This document shows, in pieces, positions 6,470 through 12,864 of a stretch of DNA of 12,905 bases (positions within the stretch are counted from its first letter, which is position 1; the number at the start of each line of letters is the position of its first letter). The DNA comes from Suilimivivens sp964614185 (lineage in GTDB: Bacteria; Bacillota; Clostridia; Lachnospirales; Lachnospiraceae), in the NCBI GenBank assembly GCA_964614185.1, contig CAZTKJ010000071.1, positions 1 through 12,905 on the forward strand, given 5' to 3'. A program made the position numbers and the translations under genes. A model generated the notes under the pieces. It made no database searches. It saw nothing but the letters and a program-made list of their open reading frames with translations, and was not told the origin of the DNA.

Positions 6470-7264
6470 ATGGGAATCAGTATTAATTTAAACACAAGAC
6501 AGAATTATTCTTATTTATTCCAGAGTATGGCCAGCAGCAGTGGCGGCGGTATGAGTAATCTGAATTTCCTTTCAGATTATGCCAGCATTAAGAACGGCAG
6601 CTATGGCAAATTGATGAAGGCTTACTATGGTAAGAGTAATGTTACATCAACAAATTCAACATCAACTACCAAAAAAGCCGCTGATAAGAAGTCAATTTCC
6701 ACTTCTTCAGATACTGCAAAGACATTATCTGATATTGAGAAGTCTGCTGATGGTTTAAAGGAATCTGCAGATAAGCTGCTTGCTAAGGGAAGCAAGTCTG
6801 TATTTACCAAGAAGAGTGTAACAACAAAGGATGAGCTGGGTCTTAACAAAACCACCAAGGAATACGATACAGACGCTATTTATAAGGCAGTATCTGCATT
6901 TGCAGATAGTTATAACAGCCTGATTGACAAAGCAGGAGATTCAAATACTGCAAGTATCGCAAGAAAAGCAGATTCACTGATGAATCTTACACAGGCCAAT
7001 AAGAGTTTATTATCCAAGGTAGGTATTACCATTGGCTCCGATAATAAGTTATCAATTGATGAAAAGGCCTTTAAGGAAGCTGATATGAACACGGCTAAGT
7101 CTTTGTTCTCAGGTACAGGTTCCTATGTATATCAGGTATCAGCACAGGCATCCATGATTGATTATGCAGCTAATACGGAAAGCACCAGAGCTAATACTTA
7201 TACTGGATTCGGTACTTACAGCAGTGCTTATTCTTCAGGCAGCATGATGGATTATATGTTCTAA
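6470..7264 (+). CDS. Short FliD-like / hook-associated-protein-2-like protein of unknown role
   Basis: 264 residues from ATG 6470, chosen because AAAGGAG sits seven bases upstream; the in-frame ATG at 6449 has no such site. The N-terminus begins MGISINLNTRQNYSYLFQSM, then a Ser/Gly patch, FLSDYASIKNGSYGKLMKAYY, and a Ser/Thr/Lys-rich low-complexity linker (about 55-125). The C-terminal half resembles the C-terminal region of the flagellar filament cap FliD: YNSLID near 146-151, then LLSKVGITIGSDNKLSIDEK, then DMNTAKSLFSGTGSYVYQV, matching the FliD pattern of 'Gi....dg.L.ld...f..al......v..lf'. No signal peptide, membrane segment or cysteine. It is much shorter than FliD (about 450 or more residues) and no flagellar gene is nearby. 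A secreted flagellar-type or surface protein is possible, but the function is unknown. Confidence 0.7.
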   Translation: MGISINLNTRQNYSYLFQSMASSSGGGMSNLNFLSDYASIKNGSYGKLMKAYYGKSNVTSTNSTSTTKKAADKKSISTSSDTAKTLSDIEKSADGLKESADKLLAKGSKSVFTKKSVTTKDELGLNKTTKEYDTDAIYKAVSAFADSYNSLIDKAGDSNTASIARKADSLMNLTQANKSLLSKVGITIGSDNKLSIDEKAFKEADMNTAKSLFSGTGSYVYQVSAQASMIDYAANTESTRANTYTGFGTYSSAYSSGSMMDYMF

Positions 7265-7288
7265 AAAGGAAATTACAATATGAAATAA

Positions 7289-7330
7289 ATGCCCAGGCAG
7301 CTATAACACGCTGCACTGGGCATATTTTTT
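7289..7330 (+). terminator. Intrinsic terminator between convergent genes
   Basis: ATGCCCAGGCAGC (7289-7301), loop TATAACAC, then GCTGC-A-CTGGGCAT (7310-7323) with one bulged A, followed by ATTTTTT. It is a strong plus-strand terminator for the FliD-like gene. The 3' arm and loop also encode the last codons and stop of the convergent AraC-family gene. On the minus strand the tail (TTTATTTCAT) is a weaker U-tract, so it may serve both directions. Confidence 0.85.
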
Positions 7331-8155
7331 GGGAGAAATTCCCACAGCCTTGGTAAAAGCTTTAAAAAAGTTGCTGTAATCGGTGAAACCGCTTTTTTCA
7401 TAGGCATCGGTGACGCTGCTGCCTTCATTCAGAAGAGACTTGGCAATACTGATACGTCGGGCACAAATGTATTTATTGATGGTAGTGCCGGTAGCCGATT
7501 TAAAAATGCGGCAGATGTAAGACTCACTTAAAAAGAATTCTCCGGCAAGCTGTTCTATGGTGATATGAGAAGTGATATTCCGATTGATATAGGCAAGAAT
7601 GTCATCTACCTGCTGATTATAGATGCTGGTAAAGGTTTCATGCACTTCATTGGTTTTCAGAGTATTGTTAATTAGTACCATCAGCTCCATGAAAGCAGTC
7701 TGCTCTATAATATCATGACCGTAACCTTCGGCATCCGTAATTTTATTAATATAATACAGAAAACGCTTCTGTTGTTCCCTGTTTAGGGAAATCTTGTGGC
7801 TGAAATCGGTGGGACGATTGGAAAAGCAGGCATCTAAGTCAGTTTCTGAAGTGGAGATCCTTTTTGTATAGTCGGGATGGATAGAAAGCACGATCCTTTC
7901 ATGTACCATTTTATCTACCTGGGTGATCTTGTGGCTTTCATATTGATTGATAATGAAGATATCACCTGGTTCAATAGTATAGAAACGATTGTCAATAAGG
8001 AACTGCTTTCCGCCTGAAATAGAATAGTAGATTTCATAACAGTCATGGATATGCATATCCATGGCTTTTTCTTCTTTGTATAAATGTGCAATGGAAAAAG
8101 TATGGGTAGCGGAACAGTTTTCCATTGCCTGTCTGCAGGAATATAATTCTTCCAT
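7301..8155 (-). CDS. AraC-family transcriptional regulator (cupin sensor + HTH)
   Basis: A 284-residue regulator. The N-terminal cupin-like sensor domain (about 20-100) contains DMHIHDCYEIYYSISG and YTIEPGDIFIINQYESHKI, the usual histidine-containing sugar-binding barrel of AraC regulators. The C-terminal pair of helix-turn-helix motifs (about 183-284) includes ITIEQLAGEFFLSESYICRIFK and the second-helix signature VTDAYEKSGFTDYSNFFKAFTKAVGISPKKYA. It diverges from the kduI operon with 178 bases between, so it probably activates that operon in response to a uronate intermediate such as DHU or KDG; this is inferred from position. AGGAG lies 11 bases before the ATG. Its own promoter carries a cre site just downstream. 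Its final codons lie inside the shared terminator hairpin. Confidence 0.9.
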   Translation of the reverse strand: MEELYSCRQAMENCSATHTFSIAHLYKEEKAMDMHIHDCYEIYYSISGGKQFLIDNRFYTIEPGDIFIINQYESHKITQVDKMVHERIVLSIHPDYTKRISTSETDLDACFSNRPTDFSHKISLNREQQKRFLYYINKITDAEGYGHDIIEQTAFMELMVLINNTLKTNEVHETFTSIYNQQVDDILAYINRNITSHITIEQLAGEFFLSESYICRIFKSATGTTINKYICARRISIAKSLLNEGSSVTDAYEKSGFTDYSNFFKAFTKAVGISPKKYAQCSVL

Positions 8156-8195
8156 AGGTAGTATAGCTCCTTTCTGTGCGGGATAGCCGGTAAAG

Positions 8196-8211
8196 TTGTA
8201 AACGCTTTCAT
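8196..8211. promoter_or_regulatory. cre site (CcpA operator) over the araC transcription start
   Basis: TTGTAAACGCTTTCAT matches the low-GC Gram-positive catabolite-responsive-element consensus WTGWAARCGYTWWCW at every position. It starts 13 bases downstream of the -10 box of the araC promoter, so bound CcpA would block araC initiation or early elongation. A LacI-family uronate regulator with a similar operator is an alternative. Confidence 0.75.
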
Positions 8212-8223
8212 GAATATGGCTTA

Positions 8224-8252
8224 ATTATAGGCTAAAAGTTCAAGATTTGCAA
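8224..8252 (-). promoter_or_regulatory. Promoter of the AraC-family regulator
   Basis: On the minus strand TTGCAA (8252-8247), a 17-base spacer and TATAAT (8229-8224). Transcription would begin near 8217, immediately before the cre site, leaving a leader of about 60 bases to the ATG at 8155. Confidence 0.7.
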
Positions 8253-8267
8253 TGTTTTCATCGCTTT

Positions 8268-8304
8268 TTGAAATGACATAGATAATTTTATATAGTATAC
8301 TATA
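8268..8304 (+). promoter_or_regulatory. Promoter of the kduI operon with palindromic -10 region
   Basis: TTGAAA (8268-8273), a 17-base spacer and TATAGT (8291-8296) form a good sigma-A promoter. A second register five bases on, ATGACA (8273-8278) plus 17 plus TATACT (8296-8301), also fits. The -10 region lies in a perfect 14-base palindrome, TATAGTATACTATA (8291-8304), which may be an operator or simply two overlapping -10 boxes. The leader to kduI is about 30 bases. Confidence 0.65.
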
Positions 8305-8333
8305 AATATCAGTATGAAAGGAAGGGTTACAAG

Positions 8334-9194
8334 ATGGAGTTAAGAACAGCAGCTTCACCAAGAGACGTGAAGCATTACACAACGGAAAGACTGAGAGAAG
8401 AATTTCTGATTCAAAACCTGTTTGTACCGGGAGAAATCAAACTGGTGTACAGTCATATTGACAGAATCATTACAGGTGCGGCCATGCCGGTTTCACCCCT
8501 TGTACTGACTGCCGGTGATGAACTCCGAGCTGATTATTTCCTGCAAAGAAGGGAAATGGGAGTTATTAATATCGGCGGCGCCGGTATCATTACCATTGAT
8601 GGCAGGAAGTATGAGGTAGGCTTTAAAGAAGGTATGTATATCGGTATGGGAGCTAAGGATATTATATTTGACAGTGTGGATGCCAAAGATCCTGCTAAGT
8701 TTTACATTAACAGCGCACCGGCTCATAAGACTTATCCAACCGTTCTGATCAAACCAAACGGCACACCAGAAGAAGGTGTAGTCATCGTAAAGGATGAAAA
8801 CAAGGTAGAATGCGGATGTCTGGAAGATGCAAACCACAGAGTAATCTGTAAATATATTCTTCCCGGACAGGTAGAGAGCTGTCAGCTTGTTATGGGTATG
8901 ACCAAGTTAGAGCCCGGCAGTGTATGGAATACCATGCCTTGTCATACACATGACAGACGTATGGAAGTGTATCTTTATTTTGAAATGCCTGAGGAGGCTT
9001 TTGTCATGCATTATATGGGTGAACCGAATGAAACACGGCATATTGTCATGAGAAATGAAGAAGCCGTTATTTCTCCAAGCTGGTCAATCCATTCCGGATG
9101 CGGATCCAGAGCCTATACTTTTATTTGGGGTATGGTGGGAGAAAATCAGGCTTTTGACGATATGGATCATGTGGCAAATCAGGATCTGATGTAA
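8334..9194 (+). CDS. kduI: 5-dehydro-4-deoxy-D-glucuronate isomerase
   Basis: A 286-residue cupin-fold isomerase (EC 5.3.1.17) that converts 4-deoxy-L-threo-5-hexosulose uronate (DHU) to 3-deoxy-D-glycero-2,5-hexodiulosonate in the cytoplasm. The length is close to the usual 275-280. The conserved metal site of KduI is intact: CHTHDRRMEVY gives H204, H206 and E211, and SIHSGCGSRAYTFIWGM gives H253, with the same spacing as the four ligands of the E. coli enzyme. The N-terminal block with VYSHIDRIITGAAMPV and the MGVINIGGAG segment are also typical. AAGGAAGGG lies about eight bases before the ATG. It is the first gene of the operon, transcribed from 8268-8304 and divergent from the AraC regulator; the dehydrogenase for the next step follows after 52 bases. 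Confidence 0.95.
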   Translation: MELRTAASPRDVKHYTTERLREEFLIQNLFVPGEIKLVYSHIDRIITGAAMPVSPLVLTAGDELRADYFLQRREMGVINIGGAGIITIDGRKYEVGFKEGMYIGMGAKDIIFDSVDAKDPAKFYINSAPAHKTYPTVLIKPNGTPEEGVVIVKDENKVECGCLEDANHRVICKYILPGQVESCQLVMGMTKLEPGSVWNTMPCHTHDRRMEVYLYFEMPEEAFVMHYMGEPNETRHIVMRNEEAVISPSWSIHSGCGSRAYTFIWGMVGENQAFDDMDHVANQDLM

Positions 9195-9246
9195 TGAAAG
9201 TATCATCTTATGACACAATTAAAAAGGAAAGAGAAGGAGATTGAAA

Positions 9247-10053
9247 ATGAGTGATTTTATGAAGAAATTTTCCCTGGAAGGAAAAGTAGCGTTAGTAACA
9301 GGAGCATCTTATGGAATTGGATTTGCAATTGCAAGCGCTTATGCGGAAGCAGGAGCAACCATTGTGTTTAATGATATTAAGCAGGAGCTGGTGGACAAGG
9401 GACTTGCTGCTTACGAAGAAAGGGGAATCAAGGCTCATGGCTATGTGTGTGATGTTACAAATGAAGAACAGGTTCAGGCTATGGTAGCTCAGATTGAAAA
9501 AGAAGTGGGCGTTATTGATATTCTTGTAAATAATGCAGGCATTATTAAAAGAATCCCTATGTGTGATATGACGGCAGAGCAGTTCCGTCAGGTTATTGAT
9601 GTTGATCTGAATGCACCATTTATAGTATCTAAGGCTGTTATTCCCAGCATGATCAAAAAGGGACATGGAAAGATCATCAATATTTGCTCCATGATGAGTG
9701 AACTGGGCCGTGAAACAGTATCTGCTTATGCGGCAGCTAAGGGCGGACTTAAGATGCTGACAAGAAATATTGCATCTGAATATGGCGAATTCAATATTCA
9801 GTGTAACGGTATCGGACCCGGCTACATTGCAACTCCCCAGACAGCGCCTTTGCGTGAGATTCAGCCTGATGGAAGCAGACATCCTTTTGATCAGTTTATT
9901 ATTGCTAAAACGCCTGCCGCCCGTTGGGGAGAAACTTCTGATTTGCAGGGACCGGCAGTGTTCCTTGCATCCGATGCATCTGACTTTGTAAACGGACATG
10001 TTCTCTATGTAGATGGCGGTATCTTAGCATATATTGGAAAACAACCTCAGTAA
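9247..10053 (+). CDS. dhuD: SDR dehydrogenase for 2,5-diketo-3-deoxygluconate (DhuD/KduD type)
   Basis: A 268-residue short-chain dehydrogenase that should reduce 3-deoxy-D-glycero-2,5-hexodiulosonate to 2-keto-3-deoxygluconate with NAD(P)H. It has the cofactor motif TGASYGIG (18-25), NNAG (95-98) and the catalytic S148, Y161 and K165 (YAAAK). I chose ATG 9247 because AAGGAG lies seven bases upstream; the in-frame TTG at 9241 would touch that site. From memory the sequence is very close to the streptococcal DhuD proteins of glycosaminoglycan operons (ELGRETVSAYAAAKGG, FNDIKQELVDKGLAAY). Such proteins are often annotated gluconate 5-dehydrogenase. Its position between kduI and the DhuI-like gene supports the uronate role. 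KduD in the strict sense is the main alternative name. Confidence 0.9.
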   Translation: MSDFMKKFSLEGKVALVTGASYGIGFAIASAYAEAGATIVFNDIKQELVDKGLAAYEERGIKAHGYVCDVTNEEQVQAMVAQIEKEVGVIDILVNNAGIIKRIPMCDMTAEQFRQVIDVDLNAPFIVSKAVIPSMIKKGHGKIINICSMMSELGRETVSAYAAAKGGLKMLTRNIASEYGEFNIQCNGIGPGYIATPQTAPLREIQPDGSRHPFDQFIIAKTPAARWGETSDLQGPAVFLASDASDFVNGHVLYVDGGILAYIGKQPQ

Positions 10054-10067
10054 GAAAGGCATATGAC

Positions 10068-10706
10068 ATGAAAATTGCATTAATTAATGAAAACAGCCAG
10101 GCAGCCAAAAATGAACTGATCTGCAATACCTTAAAGCAGGTAGTAGAGCCTATGGGACATGAGGTATATAATTATGGCATGTATTCTGCAGAAGATGAGC
10201 ATTCTCTTACTTATGTGCAAAACGGTATTTTGGCAGCAGTTTTGTTAAATTCCGGTGCGGCAGATTTTGTTATTACAGGATGCGGTACAGGAGAGGGCGC
10301 TATGCTGGCATGTAATTCTTTTCCCAAAGTACTCTGTGGACATATTACTTCACCGCTGGACGCATATCTGTTTTCACAGGTAAATGACGGAAATTGTATT
10401 GCTCTTCCTTTTGCAGAGAATTTTGGGTGGGGCGGAGAACTGAATCTTCAGTACATTTTTGAAAAGCTGTTTTGTGCACCGGGAGGCGGCGGATATCCCA
10501 AGGAAAGAGTTGTACCGGAGCAGAGAAATAAGAAAATCCTTGATCAGGTAAAAGAAATTACCCATACGGATATGGTAACAATTCTGAAGAATCTTGACGG
10601 GGAGCTTGTTAAGGGCGCTTTGTCCGGTGAAAAGTTTAAAGAATATTTTTTTGCAAACTGCAAGTGTGACAAAATGGCAGAATGTGTAAAGGAAATTTTA
10701 GGGTAA
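10068..10706 (+). CDS. dhuI: RpiB/LacA/LacB-fold uronate isomerase (DhuI type)
   Basis: A 212-residue sugar isomerase of the RpiB/LacAB family, longer than ribose-5-phosphate isomerase B (about 150 residues) because of a C-terminal extension. Family marks are MKIALINENSQAAKN at the start, NYGMY (35-39), LTYVQNG, TGCGTGEGAMLA (equivalent to GCGTGIG of RpiB), GGGYPKERV and a DMVTILKNLD segment. This combination matches, from memory, the streptococcal DhuI isomerase of hyaluronate and chondroitin operons, which converts DHU to 3-deoxy-D-glycero-2,5-hexodiulosonate, the same reaction as KduI. It begins 14 bases after the dhuD-type gene, with AAGAAAGG upstream. A role on another sugar is possible given that kduI is also present. 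The enzyme identity is inferred from sequence and context. Confidence 0.85.
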   Translation: MKIALINENSQAAKNELICNTLKQVVEPMGHEVYNYGMYSAEDEHSLTYVQNGILAAVLLNSGAADFVITGCGTGEGAMLACNSFPKVLCGHITSPLDAYLFSQVNDGNCIALPFAENFGWGGELNLQYIFEKLFCAPGGGGYPKERVVPEQRNKKILDQVKEITHTDMVTILKNLDGELVKGALSGEKFKEYFFANCKCDKMAECVKEILG

Positions 10707-10726
10707 CTATTTCCTATAGTAAAAAT

Positions 10727-10745
10727 AGCCTGTTTTGTGCAGGCT
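10727..10745 (+). other. Intercistronic hairpin before the aldolase gene
   Basis: AGCCTG (10727-10732), loop TTTTGTG, CAGGCT (10740-10745). It ends five bases before the GGAGG of the aldolase gene and has no T-tract, so it is not a terminator. A competing stem GGAAAT (10691-10696) with ATTTCC (10709-10714) spans the dhuI stop. A role in mRNA processing or translation is possible but unproven. Confidence 0.35.
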
Positions 10746-10759
10746 GGAATGGAGGAATC

Positions 10760-11725
10760 ATGAACGCAGTTTTAGAACAAATCAGTAAGATCGGTATTGT
10801 TCCGGTAGTAAAGATTGACAGAGCAGAAGATGCGCTTCCCTTAGCGAAAGCACTGTGCGCAGGCGGACTTCCCTGCGCAGAAGTTACTTTCCGTACAGAG
10901 GCGGCAGCTGAGGCTATTAAGATTATGACAGAAAATTTCCCTGATATGTGTGTTGGAGCAGGAACTGTTTTAAATGCGTCTCAGGTAGATGCAGCAGTGG
11001 AGGCAGGAGCTAAGTTTATTGTAAGTCCCGGATTAAACCCCAATACCGTTAGATATTGTCTGGAAAAGAAAGTGCCCATTACACCCGGTACTTCAAGTCC
11101 CAGTGATATTGAGCAGGCCATTGAGCTGGGACTTGACGTAGTTAAGTTTTTCCCTGCTGAACAGTCCGGCGGTCTTGCTAAGATCAAAGCAATGGCAGCA
11201 CCCTATGTGAACATGAAATTTATGCCTACAGGAGGCATTAATGCTAAAAACTTAACCTCCTATCTTGATTTTAATAAGATCATAGCATGCGGCGGTTCAT
11301 GGATGGTTCCGGGCGATTTGATCAATGCCGGAGAATGGGATAAGATTGAGCAGCTGACAAGAGAAGCTGTCCAGACTATGTTAGGATTTGAACTGGCTCA
11401 TGTAGGTGTCAATGCGTCAAGTGAAGAGGAAGCTGTAAAAGCAGCTGACAGATTTGCCTTTATCTTTGGAATGCCTGCTAAAAACGGTAACAGTTCCGTC
11501 TTTGCAGGAACAGCCCTTGAAGTAATGAAAGCTCCCTATCTTGGGGCAAACGGACACATTGCAATCAGAACCAATTACATAGAGAGAGCCGTTAACTATT
11601 TATCAACCGTTCTTAAAGTAGAGTTTAATGAAGAATCTGCCAAAAGAGATGGTAAGGGTGCATTAAAGGCCATTTATCTGAAAGAAGAAATTGGCGGATT
11701 TGCAGTACACCTTGTGCAGAAATAG
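10760..11725 (+). CDS. eda: KDPG/KHG aldolase with C-terminal VOC-like domain
   Basis: 321 residues from ATG 10760, which has GGAGG four bases upstream; an in-frame start further upstream would overlap dhuI and lacks such a site. Residues 1-207 are a class I KDPG/KHG aldolase, which cleaves 2-keto-3-deoxy-6-phosphogluconate to pyruvate and glyceraldehyde-3-phosphate. E41 in AEVTFRT, the Schiff-base lysine K129 in VVKFFPAE, GAGTV (67-71), PITPGTSSPSD (106-116) and MPTGGIN are all present. After this come about 110 extra residues beginning FELAHVGVN (210-218). Their pattern of GTALEVMKAPYLGANGHIAI and YIERAVNYLS resembles a glyoxalase/VOC-like fold. Bacterial KDPG aldolases usually end near 205-215 residues, so this is a fusion. 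The role of the extension is unknown. Gap to dhuI is 53 bases; the kinase follows after 42. Confidence 0.9.
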   Translation: MNAVLEQISKIGIVPVVKIDRAEDALPLAKALCAGGLPCAEVTFRTEAAAEAIKIMTENFPDMCVGAGTVLNASQVDAAVEAGAKFIVSPGLNPNTVRYCLEKKVPITPGTSSPSDIEQAIELGLDVVKFFPAEQSGGLAKIKAMAAPYVNMKFMPTGGINAKNLTSYLDFNKIIACGGSWMVPGDLINAGEWDKIEQLTREAVQTMLGFELAHVGVNASSEEEAVKAADRFAFIFGMPAKNGNSSVFAGTALEVMKAPYLGANGHIAIRTNYIERAVNYLSTVLKVEFNEESAKRDGKGALKAIYLKEEIGGFAVHLVQK

Positions 11726-11767
11726 AACTCTTAAGACAGGAAATAAAATAAGAAAGGAATTATTAAA

Positions 11768-12799
11768 ATGGCAAAAGTGATTACAATGGGCGAAATTATG
11801 CTCAGATTATCTACTCCCAATAATGAAAAATTTATTCAGGCAGATGAGTTTGACATTAATTATGGCGGCGGTGAGGCAAATGTGGCTGTATCTTTAGCAA
11901 ATTACGGTCATGAGGCAGAATTTGTAACAGCAGTTCCCGACAATGAGATCGGTGAGTGTGCTGTGGCAGCTTTGAGAAAATACAATGTATCTACAGGACA
12001 TATTGCCAGATGCGGAGAAAGGCTTGGCATTTATTTCCTGGAATCCGGTTCTGCAATGAGACCATCCAAGGTTGTTTATGACAGAGCACATTCCTCTATT
12101 TCTACTGCTACAGAAGCAGACTTTGACTTTGATGATATTTTTAAGGATGCAGACTGGTTTCATTTTACAGGCATTACGCCTGCTGTATCAGACAGCGCAG
12201 CTGAGCTTACGGAAAAAGCTTTGATTGCAGCAAAGAAACACGGTGTAAAGGTATCAGTTGACCTTAACTTCCGTAAGAAGCTGTGGTCCTCTGAAAAAGC
12301 ACAGAAAGTTATGACCAATCTGATGAAGTATGTTGATGTATGCATCGGAAATGAAGAGGATGCGGAACTGGTACTTGGCTTCAAACCCGGTGAAACTGAT
12401 GTGACAAGCGGAGAACTGGAGCTTGCAGGCTATAAATCCATTTTTGAACAGATGGTGGACAAATTCAACTTTGAGTATTGTGTATCTTCTCTGCGTGTCA
12501 GCCATTCCGCTTCTGACAATGGCTGGTCAGCATGCATTTATTCAAGAGATACTAAGGAATTTTATCATTCTAAGGAATACAGCATTCACCCCATTGTAGA
12601 CAGAGTAGGCGGCGGCGATTCCTTTGCCGGTGGTGTTATCTGCGGAATGGTAGACGGCAAAGATTTTAAGGCAGCCCTTGAATTTGGTGTTGCAGCTTCT
12701 GCATTAAAACATACGATTCCCGGTGATTTCAATCTGGTATCCAGAAAAGAAGTGGAAACACTGGCTGGCGGCGATGCTTCCGGACGTGTTCAGAGATAA
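11768..12799 (+). CDS. kdgK: 2-keto-3-deoxygluconate kinase (PfkB family)
   Basis: A 343-residue sugar kinase of the PfkB/ribokinase family (KDG kinase, EC 2.7.1.45), phosphorylating KDG to KDPG with ATP. The N-terminal substrate signature is GGGEANVAVSLA (33-44). The C-terminal ATP signature DRVGGGDSFAGG (278-289) carries the catalytic base D284 in GGDS and the anion-hole glycines. VSVDLNFRKKLW in the centre is typical of KDG kinases. AAAGGA lies nine bases before the ATG. It is the last gene of the operon and completes the route from DHU to KDPG, which the preceding aldolase cleaves. Two hairpins follow the stop. Other PfkB sugars such as fructose are formally possible, but the context strongly supports KDG. 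Confidence 0.92.
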   Translation: MAKVITMGEIMLRLSTPNNEKFIQADEFDINYGGGEANVAVSLANYGHEAEFVTAVPDNEIGECAVAALRKYNVSTGHIARCGERLGIYFLESGSAMRPSKVVYDRAHSSISTATEADFDFDDIFKDADWFHFTGITPAVSDSAAELTEKALIAAKKHGVKVSVDLNFRKKLWSSEKAQKVMTNLMKYVDVCIGNEEDAELVLGFKPGETDVTSGELELAGYKSIFEQMVDKFNFEYCVSSLRVSHSASDNGWSACIYSRDTKEFYHSKEYSIHPIVDRVGGGDSFAGGVICGMVDGKDFKAALEFGVAASALKHTIPGDFNLVSRKEVETLAGGDASGRVQR

Positions 12800-12816
12800 A
12801 AAACAATCATTATATT

Positions 12817-12852
12817 AAAAAACAGCAACCCTGCCCCTTGGGCGGGGTTGCT
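12817..12852 (-). terminator. GC-rich hairpin; intrinsic terminator in minus-strand sense
   Basis: A 13-pair stem, AGCAACCCTGCCC (12824-12836) with GGGCGGGGTTGCT (12840-12852), loop CTT, one T-G pair. On its left is an A-run (12817-12823 contains AAAAAA), which becomes a T-tract when read on the minus strand. On the plus strand no T-run follows. It probably ends a leftward transcript from beyond the window edge and may help stop the kdgK transcript. Confidence 0.7.
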
Positions 12853-12864
12853 CAGACTGTAGAC

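Noticed and set aside
8255..8273. A second cre-like or inverted repeat TTTCA...TGAAA over the -35 of the kduI promoter
   Set aside because: It lacks the central spacing and CG-centred symmetry of cre; the arms are only five bases. It could be an AraC target, but the evidence is too thin.
9241..9246. TTG 9241 as the start of the dehydrogenase
   Set aside because: It would sit directly against the AAGGAG; ATG 9247 has proper spacing.
9292..9999. A 235-codon minus-strand ORF
   Set aside because: It lies wholly antisense to the dehydrogenase gene, whose SDR motifs are intact, and its product shows no recognisable family.
10682..10759. A 26-residue upstream extension of the aldolase
   Set aside because: It would overlap the dhuI end, lacks a ribosome binding site, and is not part of the aldolase family; ATG 10760 has GGAGG.
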